The notes under the pieces were generated by a model. The model made no database searches and was not told the origin of the DNA. It saw only the letters and a program-made list of their open reading frames with translations. The position numbers and the translations under genes were made by a program. This document shows, one piece after another, positions 10,297-19,292 of a stretch of 64,000 nucleotides of DNA (within the stretch, counting starts at the first letter, position 1; the number at the start of each line of letters is the position of its first letter). The stretch is from Pycnopodia helianthoides (lineage: Eukaryota > Echinodermata > Asteroidea > Forcipulatida > Asteriidae): the NCBI GenBank assembly GCA_032158295.1, contig CM063246.1:22644135-22708134 (forward strand), written 5' to 3'.

Positions 10297-10506
10297 TCAG
10301 TGAATCACATCAGGGAATCAGATTCCTTTACCAGCCATACTGGTGGTACCACCCATAAGACAAGGGGTCAGGTCACCTGCACCACAACTAATCTAGTCTA
10401 TCTAATATCTTGCAGAGTTTGTGGTGTTCAATATGTAGGTGAAACAAGAACTACACTGAAGAGGCGTTTCTATGGCCACAGATCCACAGTCAACACCCAA
10501 ATTTAG
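10297..10506 (+). pseudogene. GIY-YIG endonuclease fragment (Penelope-like retroelement)
   Basis: In-frame with the end of the ORF that stops at 10,506. It shows RGQVTCTTTNLVYLISCRVC, then GVQYVGETRTTLKRRFYGHR. 'VYLI-C..C..QYVGET...L..R...HR' is the GIY-YIG nuclease core as found at the C-terminus of Penelope-like elements and some related reverse-transcriptase proteins. No reverse transcriptase is seen upstream, so it is a 5'-truncated remnant. It abuts the Merlin fragment with no spacer, implying insertion or a shared rearrangement. Confidence 0.75.
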
Positions 10507-10707
10507 CCTTCCAGAAAGACTCTGCTAGGGTCAAAATGTCAGGCCACATATTTTCATATTTATTAGGTAGTGGAGACAAGATTTAAAGGAGGTGAACTTG
10601 GATTTAATCCATCACGAAAATTTGAGTCAATAGAAAATTATGATAACTTTGAAGTATGTTGATTAAATTCACATGACATGTAACAAGAGCATTTCTTGTT
10701 TTAACAG

Positions 10708-11220
10708 ATAAATGACACCAACAATGATGAGGAACTTTCGGTTCAGTTGGCAACAGCAATAGCTGACCGGATACTGGCAGACATAAAATGGTCTACGACC
10801 ATTTCTGCTGGCAACAAAGGCACATTTGTCTTTGCTGCCAGCAGCCATTATGTTCTGCACAGTCATCTGGCGGTGCTGCAAGCTCTCATTAAGGGGATGA
10901 AACTCCATGGCATGGACTCATACGCAAAAGAGTATCCAGGTAAGATGTTCTGCAATTATGACTTTTATGTGAAGTCTCTTATGAACATCCATTGGCTTGG
11001 CGCCCTCACCTGAGTTTGTGTAACTTCCACAGCTCCATCAGCCTAAAGGAGGGGGCAGGTGGCAGAAGCATTTACAGTGACCAAAGCACCATGGAGGAAA
11101 GCCTCTTGTGGTGGGAGAGGGTACAGGTGACCAACTATTATGAAAAATGCAGGGTAGTTGTCAGAAGAAGGCATCTTCTAGAGGACACGATCAGGGCATT
11201 CAAGAAAAGGGTCATAAGAG
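10708..11220 (+). CDS. Two joined exons of the array gene (copy B)
   Basis: Exon 10,708-10,939 (acceptor tgttttaacag, donor ccag|gtaag) and exon 11,059-11,220 (acceptor gggggcag, donor agag|gtatgt) join in phase 1 with no stop. The product begins INDTNNDEELSVQLATAIAD and passes SAGNKGTFVFAASSHYVLHS. It ends LWWERVQVTNYYEKCRVVVR followed by RRHLLEDTIRAFKKRVIR. The 'V.RRHLLED..RAFKK' stretch resembles the region that opens a HECT domain ('V.R...LED..R.L'). I do not recognise the part before it. These exons look under coding constraint. A decayed copy of the second exon lies at 4,067. Confidence 0.6.
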
Positions 11221-11509
11221 GTATGTTTGTGTCTGGAAGAATAAATTCAAGTCCATCCTAAATAATCTTCTACACACAGACTGTGTCCAATCAGTTTGTG
11301 AAATTGTGGTATAACCAGAGTTGGGGGAGCACAGGGACTTGAGCTTTAAGAAGCTTGGGTGTTTTTTGCAACATTTTGGCAAATGAAACACTGGTACTGA
11401 GGACCTAGGAAAAGACTGAAAGAGAAGACCATTTTACGAGCACTTAATTTCTACTTATTTGTATTATTGCAAACAATTGATTGATATTTCACTTATCAAT
11501 TTATCATAG

Positions 11510-11626
11510 CATTTCACCGGACAGCACCTCGAAAAGGCTAATTGAGTGCCACCCTGGCGGAGGCGCTGATGTCCTGGCATGCTGCGGGCAAGGTTGCCTA
11601 TACATAATGTGCAGTGACATTATACA
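11510..11626 (+). pseudogene. Exon-like segment, copy B (paralogue of 1,377)
   Basis: It follows the same acceptor (ttatcatag) and encodes ISPDSTSKRLIECHPGGGAD and the Cys-rich continuation, up to CSDI. The reading frame is intact, but about 390 bp that follow in copy A (including its donor) are deleted here, so the exon runs straight into intron-like sequence ('atacaagacttggtc'). It has probably lost its splice donor. Confidence 0.5.
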
Positions 11627-11872
11627 AGACTTGGTCTTTTGAATATGCCTCCATATTTGCCCTGCTTCATTGTGTCTCATAGTTATTATTTATGGGGGTT
11701 CTTTTTATATCTGTGTTCAATTGAGCTTCTCTATAATTACTTGTACAAACTTTTTTTAATATGGAAATCAATGTTGAGTTGAATTGAAAAAATTTACAAA
11801 TCAGTATAAAAAGGATGAATTTGTGCAACCCAGTATCTTAATGATTTGTTTGTCTTTTCAAACATTTTCAGA

Positions 11873-11931
11873 ATCATGAAGGAGCGCCTCCGCCCCAAAA
11901 AAGAAAAATCCCTGCAGAGCAGGTTTGAACA
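11873..11931 (+). CDS. Candidate mini-exon (NHEGAPPPQKRKIPAEQ)
   Basis: Acceptor 'aacattttcag', open segment reading NHEGAPPPQKRKIPAEQ, donor cag|gtttga. It is short, Pro- and Lys-rich. The copy A counterpart is replaced by the MITE at 2,095-2,475. The splice signals are reasonable, but coding status is uncertain. Confidence 0.35.
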
Positions 11932-12020
11932 ATTATAACTTTGAAGTGCACACGTTGGTATACCATAAATTGCTCTATGAAAATGCATTTTAAAGATATT
12001 TTTCCCCCTGCTACATGAAG

Positions 12021-12139
12021 GAGTCAGGACCCACTGAAGATGATGACAATGATGACCATGATGACCATGATGACCATGATGACAACTGCCCTGCACCCTC
12101 TCCAGCCACAAGGCTACCAGATGCCTCCCAGTTCTACCA
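12021..12139 (+). CDS. Acidic linker exon, copy B
   Basis: Encodes ESGPTEDDDNDDHDDHDDHD, then DNCPAPSPATRLPDASQFY, and ends at ccag|taagc-type sequence where the GT is formed by the last exon G. Compared with copy A, the GATGACCAT unit has expanded by in-frame multiples. This is an example of a coding microsatellite changing linker length without breaking the frame. Confidence 0.5.
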
Positions 12140-12267
12140 GTAAGCTGGACTCCTTCTGATCTCATTTAACCAATGCACTCTTCCAGCAATGAGTTGGGGA
12201 TAAATATGCACAGATTCCAGGGAAGATGCTGCCCATCATGAGTACCCGCTTCAATTGTTGATGGTCA

Positions 12268-12429
12268 ATTGAAGCTATTGGGAAAGTGTTTGCGGCAGCC
12301 GTCCTTCAAGAGAAGCAGAGGCTTCCATTCCTGAATCCCATTGTCTCAGAGTTGCTGATTAACCCTGACAACCCCACAGTCAATATCAGTTGGATCCCTG
12401 ATGTTAAGAAGAGAGAGGTGATCCAACAG
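12268..12429 (+). CDS. HECT N-lobe exon, copy B
   Basis: Reads IEAIGKVFAAAVLQEKQRLP, then FLNPIVSELLINPDNPTVN, and ends DVKKREVIQQ at a donor (cag|gtaaga). It keeps the IGK lead that copy A has lost. It matches the G2E3-like HECT N-lobe pattern (IGK..A.A.L....LPFL). The sequence upstream of 12,268 has a TGA in this frame, so an acceptor inside about 12,250-12,267 or a frame break must be assumed. Confidence 0.55.
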
Positions 12430-12760
12430 GTAAGAAGACGACCAATGTATACTTCTGTTATCCTAGTGGAAAATACTCAGACACAGTGGAGTAACTGGGG
12501 GGGCAGAAAAGTGGGCAGTTGGATCCCTGATGTTAAGAAGAGAGAGGTGATCCAACAGGTAAGAGATGACCAATGTATACTTCTGTTATCCTAGTGGAAA
12601 ATACTCAGACACAGTGGAGTAACTGGGGGGGCAGAAAAGTGGGCAGTTGGATCCCTGATGTTAAGAAGAGAGAGGTGATCCAACAGGTAAGAGATGACCA
12701 ATGTATACTTCTGTTATCCTAGTGGAAAATACTCAGACACAGTGAAGTAACTAAAAGGGG
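12390..12760 (+). repeat. Triplicated 128-bp exon-intron junction module
   Basis: Three head-to-tail copies start at about 12,390, 12,518 and 12,646. Each holds the last exon codons (SWIPDVKKREVIQQ), the splice donor (cag|gtaaga) and about 80 bp of intron ending 'cacagtggagtaactggggggg'. The second and third copies lack their own 5' exon part. A fourth, diverged relative is at 2,813-2,940 in copy A. Three potential donors in a row could produce nested alternative 5' splice sites if the gene is transcribed. Confidence 0.9.
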
Positions 12761-13237
12761 GCATGTACCCCCCCTTCCATTGATGTCTGTTCCCCCAGGT
12801 GCCCCCCCCAAGACTCTCTCATCACTTTACTCGAGATCCCGGCAGAGTTTGTTGACGAGACACCAACAACCCACATTCGGTTTTCAGAATTTGATTTCAA
12901 ATTGATCAAATCTTTGGTAAAGTTAATGGCCGCCAAAGGACAGATCACCCACAAGATATCAATCTGAACAAATCCGTCTCCACAAACCAACCCCCCATTA
13001 TAGCCAAGAGATAGAGACCAAGCTAGAAGAAACCAAGAAAGAGGGCAGAGAGCGACGTGTGGAACACTTCAACGGTGCTTAACTCAGGATGGCTACACAT
13101 TTCTTGGGCTTTTTCATGTGCGCCCAGCCACCAAGCAGGGGTTGGAGGTAAGAGAGACCAGATAAAAAATTCACTTCACATATCTAACAAACAAGTCCTT
13201 TTCAATCTGCAATCTAAACTTTAAAGCATTTCTGTAG

Positions 13238-13399
13238 ATTGTATACGGTCCATCATCGGCCAAGCCATCACCAATCTGGATGCTAACCTGTTGTTTGACC
13301 TCTTCCACATTGAATACAGTGTGGAGGGGTCAATCAACAGAGAGCTCGAGGAAAAAACCACCATGTTTTCTCGGTTCCTCGAGAATTGTTGGTCTGAAG
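13238..13399 (+). CDS. Penultimate HECT-gene exon, copy B
   Basis: Acceptor tttctgtag, donor gaag|gtaaga, open in the same phase as the exon at 6,373. It reads RSIIGQAITNLDANLLFDLF and ends TTMFSRFLENCWSEG. It is three bases shorter than copy A, an in-frame difference. No C-lobe exon follows; a truncated MITE takes its place at 13,408. Copy B is thus headless at the catalytic end and presumably cannot transfer ubiquitin. Confidence 0.55.
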
Positions 13400-13407
13400 G
13401 TAAGAGC

Positions 13408-13592
13408 CCAATGTGCAAATTTTCATGCAAATGTGTAATCGGTTTTCCACTATTTTCTTGTGACCCAGATGACCGATCGATCTCAAACTTCTACAGGTTT
13501 GTCAGTTTATGTATATGGTGGATTACATAAAGTGCTTACACTGCCAGCAACTATTTTGTTAGCAAAACCAATTCTGTAATGTTCCTTTAATA
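13408..13592. mobile_element. Truncated MITE, related to 32,209
   Basis: It matches the reverse complement of the left part of the element at 32,209-32,595 ('tgtgacccagatgaccgatcgatctc', 'gtggattacataaagtgcttacactgccagcaac') and ends in the terminal repeat 'ccaattctgtaatgttccttta'. The other terminus is missing, so this is a half element, or it was cut by the deletion that removed the copy B C-lobe. Confidence 0.75.
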
Positions 13593-14440
13593 TATTTCTG
13601 CCAAACACGTTATGCGCTTTTGTATCGTTAAGCAATAGATGTTTTCAATTTTTATTCTATTGTAACTTCTTCTCAATGTAATTTACGTGTGTATGTTTAT
13701 TGAATACAATCGGCCTTTTAGGCCAGAACTTTTTAATCTGTCATACCTGTCTGTGTTTGAATTTATAGTATTGTCGATGCTTTTATCTGTTCTTTGTTTT
13801 GTTCTGGTGTATTTTTTATAAAGAGAGAGTGTCCCAAGAATCCTTTCGAAAGACCCCCCAAGATTTCAGGCTACAGGATGACACCCGACTTACGGGAGTT
13901 CCAAGCCTGAAAGAAAATAAGTTTTTGCTATGGCATGCCCGTCGTGTTTATCCTATGTGGCTATCAATTAACTTCAGTAATTTAAAAACCTATTGTACAA
14001 CATCTAACAGCACATTCTGTCTCTCTTCTTATCTCCAGAGAATGTACCTCAAACATCGCGTCTTTCAAATTTTCAAACATCATTCTTGATTTGGAATGGA
14101 AATGTCCCGACTTGCATTTGGGTGTCAGTACAATGGTGAGCACTCTAGAAATCTAATTTGTGTATACTTGACCTTCTCCTTGTTGTATGTTCAGTAGCAT
14201 TGTATCGCTTGCTCCTCCCTGTCCTACAGGCAGACATCAGCCACACCCCAGCTGAAGATTGAAGAGACCCTCAGAGGCTGGAGCTGTTCCCCATATCCTG
14301 GAACAAAAAAATAGTTCATATTGGTAATAATCCAGACAGCTAGTTTATTTTTTAAAGATTTTATCTGCGTGTAATTTTCGGCTTCTGGCCACCATGTGCA
14401 ATGTGCAACGTTTGCTTTAAACCATTCACTAACAATACGT
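13593..14440. other. Region without a supportable gene
   Basis: AT-rich with several short ORFs, none with recognisable content or good splice partners. Confidence 0.4.
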
Positions 14441-14625
14441 TTTAAAAAGATATACAATTTTAAATATAATTTTGGGTTGGACAAAGAAAAAATTACTGGA
14501 GCGGGGCTTGAACCTACGCCCTCCAATTTAAAGTGATGGCACTCCGCCAACTTTGCCATCTAGCTCTAATGCTGGCAGTCTCCCGTTTCGTATCCCAAGT
14601 TGTATCATAAAGGGTGTGATCCCTG
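14441..14625 (-). mobile_element. tRNA-derived SINE (family 1), minus
   Basis: On the minus strand 14,495-14,567 reads as a tRNA-like head: GAGCTAGATGGCAAAGTTGG (A-box region), then GTAGGTTCAAGCCCCGCTCC (B-box). It is followed by the family tail 'ttctttgtccaacccaaaatt'. The predicted anticodon loop would be TTA-like, and the acceptor stem is poor, so this is not a working tRNA. It lies head-to-head with the next SINE. Confidence 0.75.
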
Positions 14626-14870
14626 GCTACACCGCAGTTACAGGTTCAATGGCTTCTGACTGCCCCCCCCCCAACAAAGATATTAACAAAATAGAGAGAC
14701 CGCCAACTTTAGGGTGGGATGGCTTATTTGGTAGAGTGCCGGCGTGTTAATCCAGAGGATCGCAGGTTCAAGTCTCGCTCCTGTAAATATTTTTTTTGTT
14801 TAACCCCAAATTATTTAAAATTTACCCAGTTAGTTTCCCTTTTTGGTTTGTTGCTTGAATTTTATAAATA
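14626..14870 (+). mobile_element. tRNA-derived SINE (family 1), plus
   Basis: Starts 'ccctggctacaccgcagtta', has a C-run, then 'aacaaagatattaacaaaat'. The tRNA-like part is at 14,713-14,786 (GGCTTATTTGGTAGAGTGCC; GCAGGTTCAAGTCTCGCTCC). The tail is 'tttgtttaaccccaaatta ... ttacccagttag'. The same order of blocks occurs on the minus strand at 17,446-17,725, defining the family. Confidence 0.8.
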
Positions 14871-17044
14871 TATAAAAGTATAGTTTTCGTAGTTCCCTCA
14901 ACAGAAATTCAGCCACACAACTTTTTGTTTGCAAAAAGAAAAAAAGAGGAAATCGCATGGCACACAAAACTTTGCACTGTGTTTTTCAGTTTTCTACGAC
15001 ACTACAAGAGAAGAAAAAAGAGGAAATCAGCTGAACAACTGATAAGTAGCATGTCTGGAAATAAAAATGTTTTTTACAGTAAAGTTGGTGTTATACTGAA
15101 TGGATTCTCCTAAAGAACAACCTGACAAGAATGTTGAGAAAAAATCTAACACCATCTAAAACTCTTCTTTTAGTATACAGTCAGACAAGCGAGGCTAGTA
15201 TACTGATAAAAATATCCATCTGCTCTGGCTCTTACCTTCAGATCTACACTGTGCAAGAGAAATCAAGGAAATCCTAGATTTGCTTTTTCCGTTTGTCCCC
15301 TCATCACTGTAATTTGTACACAACAGTTTAGGCCGACCCACCAACGGAGCCTGGTCTTCTGCTGAAGGAGCCTGCACGCCAAGTGAGCTCCATCCAAGGT
15401 CTCGCTCCTGTTTGTGAAGGACAGACAAACCTCAACGAAGACCCAAGGGATTATAATGGTACTGAAACCGTCAGCTGGTTGGAGACTTGTCCTGGACACT
15501 GCGTTGTGGAAGAGCTACCCTCTCACTGAGCATACGGAATTGATGATGATGACAGCATCAAGCTGTCTCTATTAAGTGTTGACCACCATCAACAATGCTC
15601 TGCATCTAATCATAATGAGAAATAAAATCTTAGAATAAAACCTTTGCAAAAACCTCTGTAAATGACTTCAGAGCTCTGCCATTCACATGTTTCAAAAGAG
15701 CCAAAGACCCTGGACTTTAGTGTCGGCCAGTAAATCATGACCAGACAAGTCGGCGGTCTTGTGTTTTTCAATTGAATAACAATACCTCACTGTGTAATGT
15801 CTTTAACAAAAACAACTTACGCTCACATGCCGACTTTGGGTCTAATAAATTACCCCTTTAATTCTATGAGAAATCAAGTATACTTAAGACCATTAAGAAA
15901 ACTTCTCTTACATGTCTTAGTGCTTGTTCAAGTAAGAACAGCTAAATGCATGTTAAACCGTGCCAGCAATTTTTTTTTCTCTTTTTTAAATCTGTTTGGT
16001 CTTAAAAAAATAAATTCTGGTCCAGTAAATATTTTGTGCCACAAGCCCTTTGGTCTTGTGGGTTTGCCACAGACTCTGACCCCTATGGTATATCGCGCAA
16101 GTTATAGATTGCCCTTGGAAAGAAACTTCCCATCTGAAAAAATGAAACAGATATTGCAAAGTTTTTCTTACCTGGGTAATCTTTGGCATTCAACTTCATT
16201 CCAGACAAGCCATTCAGTAGGGCTTGCTTACTTGAAGCTCTATGTAGAATGCAAGGGTGGCGGGCGGCAAAGAAATGGATCGTTTCGTATCAAAAATTCA
16301 TCAAATGTAGTCTTTCTAATGGCGCTACATCCTCTTTACCCTTGGCATCATTGATCTGTTGAAACAAGAATAATTGTTCCCATTATCTTTTTCATAAGTG
16401 GAACATAATTTCACTGTAATCCACGCCCACTTCGCACACAAACTGGCTTCAGTGATTACCAGGAGCCAATAGGAGTTGCATTGAGCTAGTTTTACTAGTT
16501 ATTTAAGAAAAGTTTAACAACTTGACTTGGCTTTTACATATGTTCTTCAAAGACTCGAGGTAAGAAATGCTTTTAAACAATGAAATGAGAATTTTGTGCA
16601 TAAAATTGCACACAAAAACAAATGCCAGCTTTGGACCTGTAAGCGGCGAAAACTTTTGCGCATGCTTCAGATATGCAGGCGTGTGACGCAATGACTTACC
16701 AAGAGGTTAGGTCATTGTTAATCCAACATACTCCAAAGTTGTCATTATTATTTTCTATCAACTAGATGTAACTGATCCAAGTTTGACTGAACTAAACCTT
16801 CCCACCTCCTCTACATCTGGTTCCCAACCCCTAAATCAAGTAAAACCAAAGCAGCAAAGCCAGTGCATGATTCCTTTGCTGCTCAGAAGTACATGGAGTA
16901 TCTCTCACCTTCTGGATGAGTTCTCTCTTTATACATCAGGTACCCTTCTGAAGTCCATCTCAGCTTATCCAGGTTGATTACAGGTTCAGCAATGACAGGT
17001 ACTTGTGATGGGCAGCATCTTCCCTGGATTGAAGAGACTATACC
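14871..17044. other. Region without a confident gene
   Basis: It contains a 558-nt ORF at 15,797-16,354 that I judge to be chance. Two minus-strand segments could be exons, because they end in donors (15,236: agatctgaag|gtaaga; 16,171: gattacccag|gtaaga). Neither has a recognisable protein or a confirmed partner. Around 16,410-16,500 lies a piece of a repeat also seen near 63,170-63,240 and 63,640-63,720 ('cacacaaactggc(t/g)(t/c)ca'). Confidence 0.35.
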
Positions 17045-17110
17045 TCATTGTCGAGGTGGTACTGCACTGTAAGGGACTACCTCATTTTCGAGGTGGTACT
17101 GCACTGTTCG
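17045..17110 (+). repeat. Two-copy tandem repeat, ~43 bp unit
   Basis: 'ctcatt(g/t)tcgaggtggtactgcactgt' appears twice in succession, separated by 'aagggacta'. Just two copies, likely a small slippage or duplication event. Confidence 0.7.
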
Positions 17111-17244
17111 CCACATATATATACAGGCAGCCCTGCCTACATACAGCCCAAAACCTCCACCCCACATCAGACAAAATTGGCCGAGACGTTCGGTTCTCGT
17201 AGATTCTTGCCACATTCTGGTAACATGCTGAGATGAAAATAAAT

Positions 17245-17445
17245 ACATAAGTTTAAAAAAATAATAGTTTGCAATAATAATACAAAATACTTTTTGATTG
17301 AAAAAAATGTTTTGATTAAAAAAATAATAGTTTGCAATAATAATACAAAATACTTTTTGATTGAAAAAAATGTTTTGATTAAAAAAAATAATAGTTTGCA
17401 ATAATAATACAAAATACTTTTTGATTGAAAAAAATGTTTAATGTT
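17245..17445 (+). repeat. Three-copy 66-bp AT-rich tandem repeat
   Basis: The unit 'aaaataatagtttgcaataataatacaaaatactttttgattgaaaaaaatgttttgatt' is repeated three times almost exactly. The last unit changes into the tail of the adjacent SINE. Minus-strand ORFs across it are repeat artefacts. Confidence 0.9.
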
Positions 17446-17725
17446 ACAAAATTTCCAACAATATCAAGAAATAAACCACAGAGGGAACTGACTGGGTAAA
17501 GTTTAAAAAAATTGGGGTTGAACAAAGAAAAACTGACTAGAGTGGGATTTGAACCAACAACCTCTAGATGAACATGCTGGTGCTCTACCAACTGAGCTTT
17601 CCAGCCCCATGTTGGTGGTCTCCCTATTTTGTCAATATCTTTGTTCGGGGGTGTCAAACAAAAGCCATTCAGTATAGCCAGGGATCCCAAGTTTTTGATA
17701 CAACCTGGGAAGCGGCAGCCAGGGG
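17446..17725 (-). mobile_element. tRNA-derived SINE (family 1), minus
   Basis: The minus strand reads 'gatccctggctatactgaatgg', 'cgaacaaagatattgacaaaat', then a tRNA-like head (GCTCAGTTGGTAGAGCACCA; GTTGGTTCAAATCCCACTCT) and the tail 'ttctttgttcaaccccaattt ... tttacccagtcag'. A and B boxes are well kept, better than in the 14.4-kb copies. Upstream is a partial further copy of the leader ('ggttgtatcaaaaacttggg'). Confidence 0.85.
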
Positions 17726-18449
17726 ATCACCTTAAAGGAATGCAACTTTTTAATTTCAAATATCAAGTAATAAACCACAAGGGAAACTGAGTAAATTTTC
17801 CACCAATTACACTTTTTCGTGATTTAAAAAAGAAAATCTGAATTTTTTTCTAGCATATGATTTTTTTAACACTGTTTCTTGTTCTAGCATACAAGTACTT
17901 TGTAACATATTTTAACATCAAGCTACACTTCCTGAAAATCTCTAAATGTTTATGGACAAACATAAACCAATGATAATACTCAAATACCTTGTTGATATTT
18001 TTTATTTGGAGAAATTCACTTTCTAAGTGTTTAAATATTATGTTTGTAAAGAAAAATACGAAACACCCTTTTAGGTACTTTAAAAGGAAACAAATAACAA
18101 AAGAAACAATAAGGTACTCACCATGGTCTACATTATGTAGAAACTTATCCTTGAATTGTGGAACAGCAAGAGTAAAAATTATCTCGTAATTCATCCAGTG
18201 GCAATCCAACTTTCAGCAACATCGGTTACACCCAAAGGGTTTTCCACTTTAATTAAAGGCAAAATTAAAAGATTAGTCAGGACAAAATTAACTCTCCATC
18301 GAAAAAGCTCCCTAATTGTTATGTTGTTTTAACAAATGTTAACCCTACACAGAAATTATTCTGTCTGAAATTACTTTTAATTCAAGGAAATAGTATTCAA
18401 TGAGCCCCAAATCACAAAATTTAATCTAATTAGTAAAACTTAAGCACAA
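17726..18449. other. AT-rich spacer
   Basis: No gene, RNA gene or recognisable element; only low-complexity ORFs. Confidence 0.45.
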
Positions 18450-18614
18450 ATAGTAATTTCTAGTTGGTAAGACATTGCTCTGAATTGCAAGAGTCGTGGG
18501 TTCGAATCCCACCCGAGTAATAAGCCTGTGATAATTTTTTCACAGGACTCGGGAAAGTACTGAGTATACAGTGCTAGCACACATCTGTGTATGGGTTAAA
18601 AAAAAAAAAAAAAT
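18450..18614 (+). mobile_element. tRNA-derived SINE (family 2), plus
   Basis: tRNA-like head 'tagttggtaagacattgctctgaattgcaa' with a strong B-box (GGGTTCGAATCCCACC). It is followed by 'ttttttcacaggactcgggaaagtactgagtatacagtgct' and a poly-A tail at 18,597-18,613. The same body is found on the minus strand at 46,100-46,245. The A-tail marks target-primed retrotransposition. Confidence 0.85.
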
Positions 18615-19145
18615 AATAAAAATTCTTTATCCTGATGCAAATTTAACATTACAAATAGTATGCTCAAAATATCAGATAAAACATGCTCCTAATACAGGCA
18701 TGGATCCAGGGGGGGGTGTTGAAGAGGGCACCCCCCCCCCTTTAGTAATTTTTGTTGAGGGGGAATAGAAATAAAGAGGGAAAGAGAGGAAGAAAGAAGC
18801 AAGATTGAAGGGTGAAGCATCATTCTGCAATAACAAATAATTGTTCTACAACTGTTTATTGTGCAATTAGTGGTTTCTCCTAATTATGGACTTAAAAACT
18901 ATCAATTTGGGGCGTGAGCACAATTAAATGCCTGATGGTGCATTTTTTGTAACTGGGGGTTGGAAAATTCGTAACAATTGCCTGAATCACAATGTATGCA
19001 GTGTGGGATACAGAGTTTGACTGGGGCGCTAGTACGACCGCAAATGTCAAAATAAATTTTAAAAAGAGCCCAGAGTACAGCGTCCCAATTAATGGGTCTA
19101 GACTAGGCCTGCCAAAGACTTTCACCCCAAAAATCCAGCATAAAA
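18615..19145. other. Spacer with G/C runs
   Basis: It contains 'caggggggggtgttgaagagggcacccccccccc' (18,708-18,740), a G-run and C-run pair able to form a hairpin, and a short purine-rich run. No gene is supported. Confidence 0.4.
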
Positions 19146-19292
19146 TGTGACCATCTAATTTCTAGTTTTTTTTGGTCATATAATGAATGAAAAGGTGAAG
19201 AATAGGTCCTAAAAATGACCGCCTAATTTGATGAAATTTTTACAGTTTTTTTCATATAATGAATGAAAAGGTGAGGAATAGGTCCTAAAAAT
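19146..19292 (+). repeat. Two-copy ~80-bp tandem repeat
   Basis: The block 'catataatgaatgaaaaggtga(a/g)gaataggtcctaaaaatg' occurs twice, each preceded by a T-run. The second copy is slightly shorter. Confidence 0.85.

Noticed and set aside
14495..14567. Possible functional tRNA gene, minus strand
   Set aside because: A and B boxes are present, but the acceptor stem does not pair well, the anticodon would be UUA-like, and the sequence is embedded in a repeated SINE body.
15797..16354. 185-codon ORF on the plus strand
   Set aside because: Among the longest ORFs in the window, but no recognisable domain, atypical low-complexity runs (Phe/Leu), no splice partners, and opposite-strand signals that look equally exon-like. 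Chance ORF is more likely.
17167..17412. Hydrophobic 81-118 codon minus-strand ORFs
   Set aside because: They are translations of a 66-bp tandem repeat.
17535..17607. Possible functional tRNA gene, minus strand
   Set aside because: It has the best tRNA-like boxes in the window, but it lies within the same SINE family with a conserved leader and tail and a poor acceptor stem.
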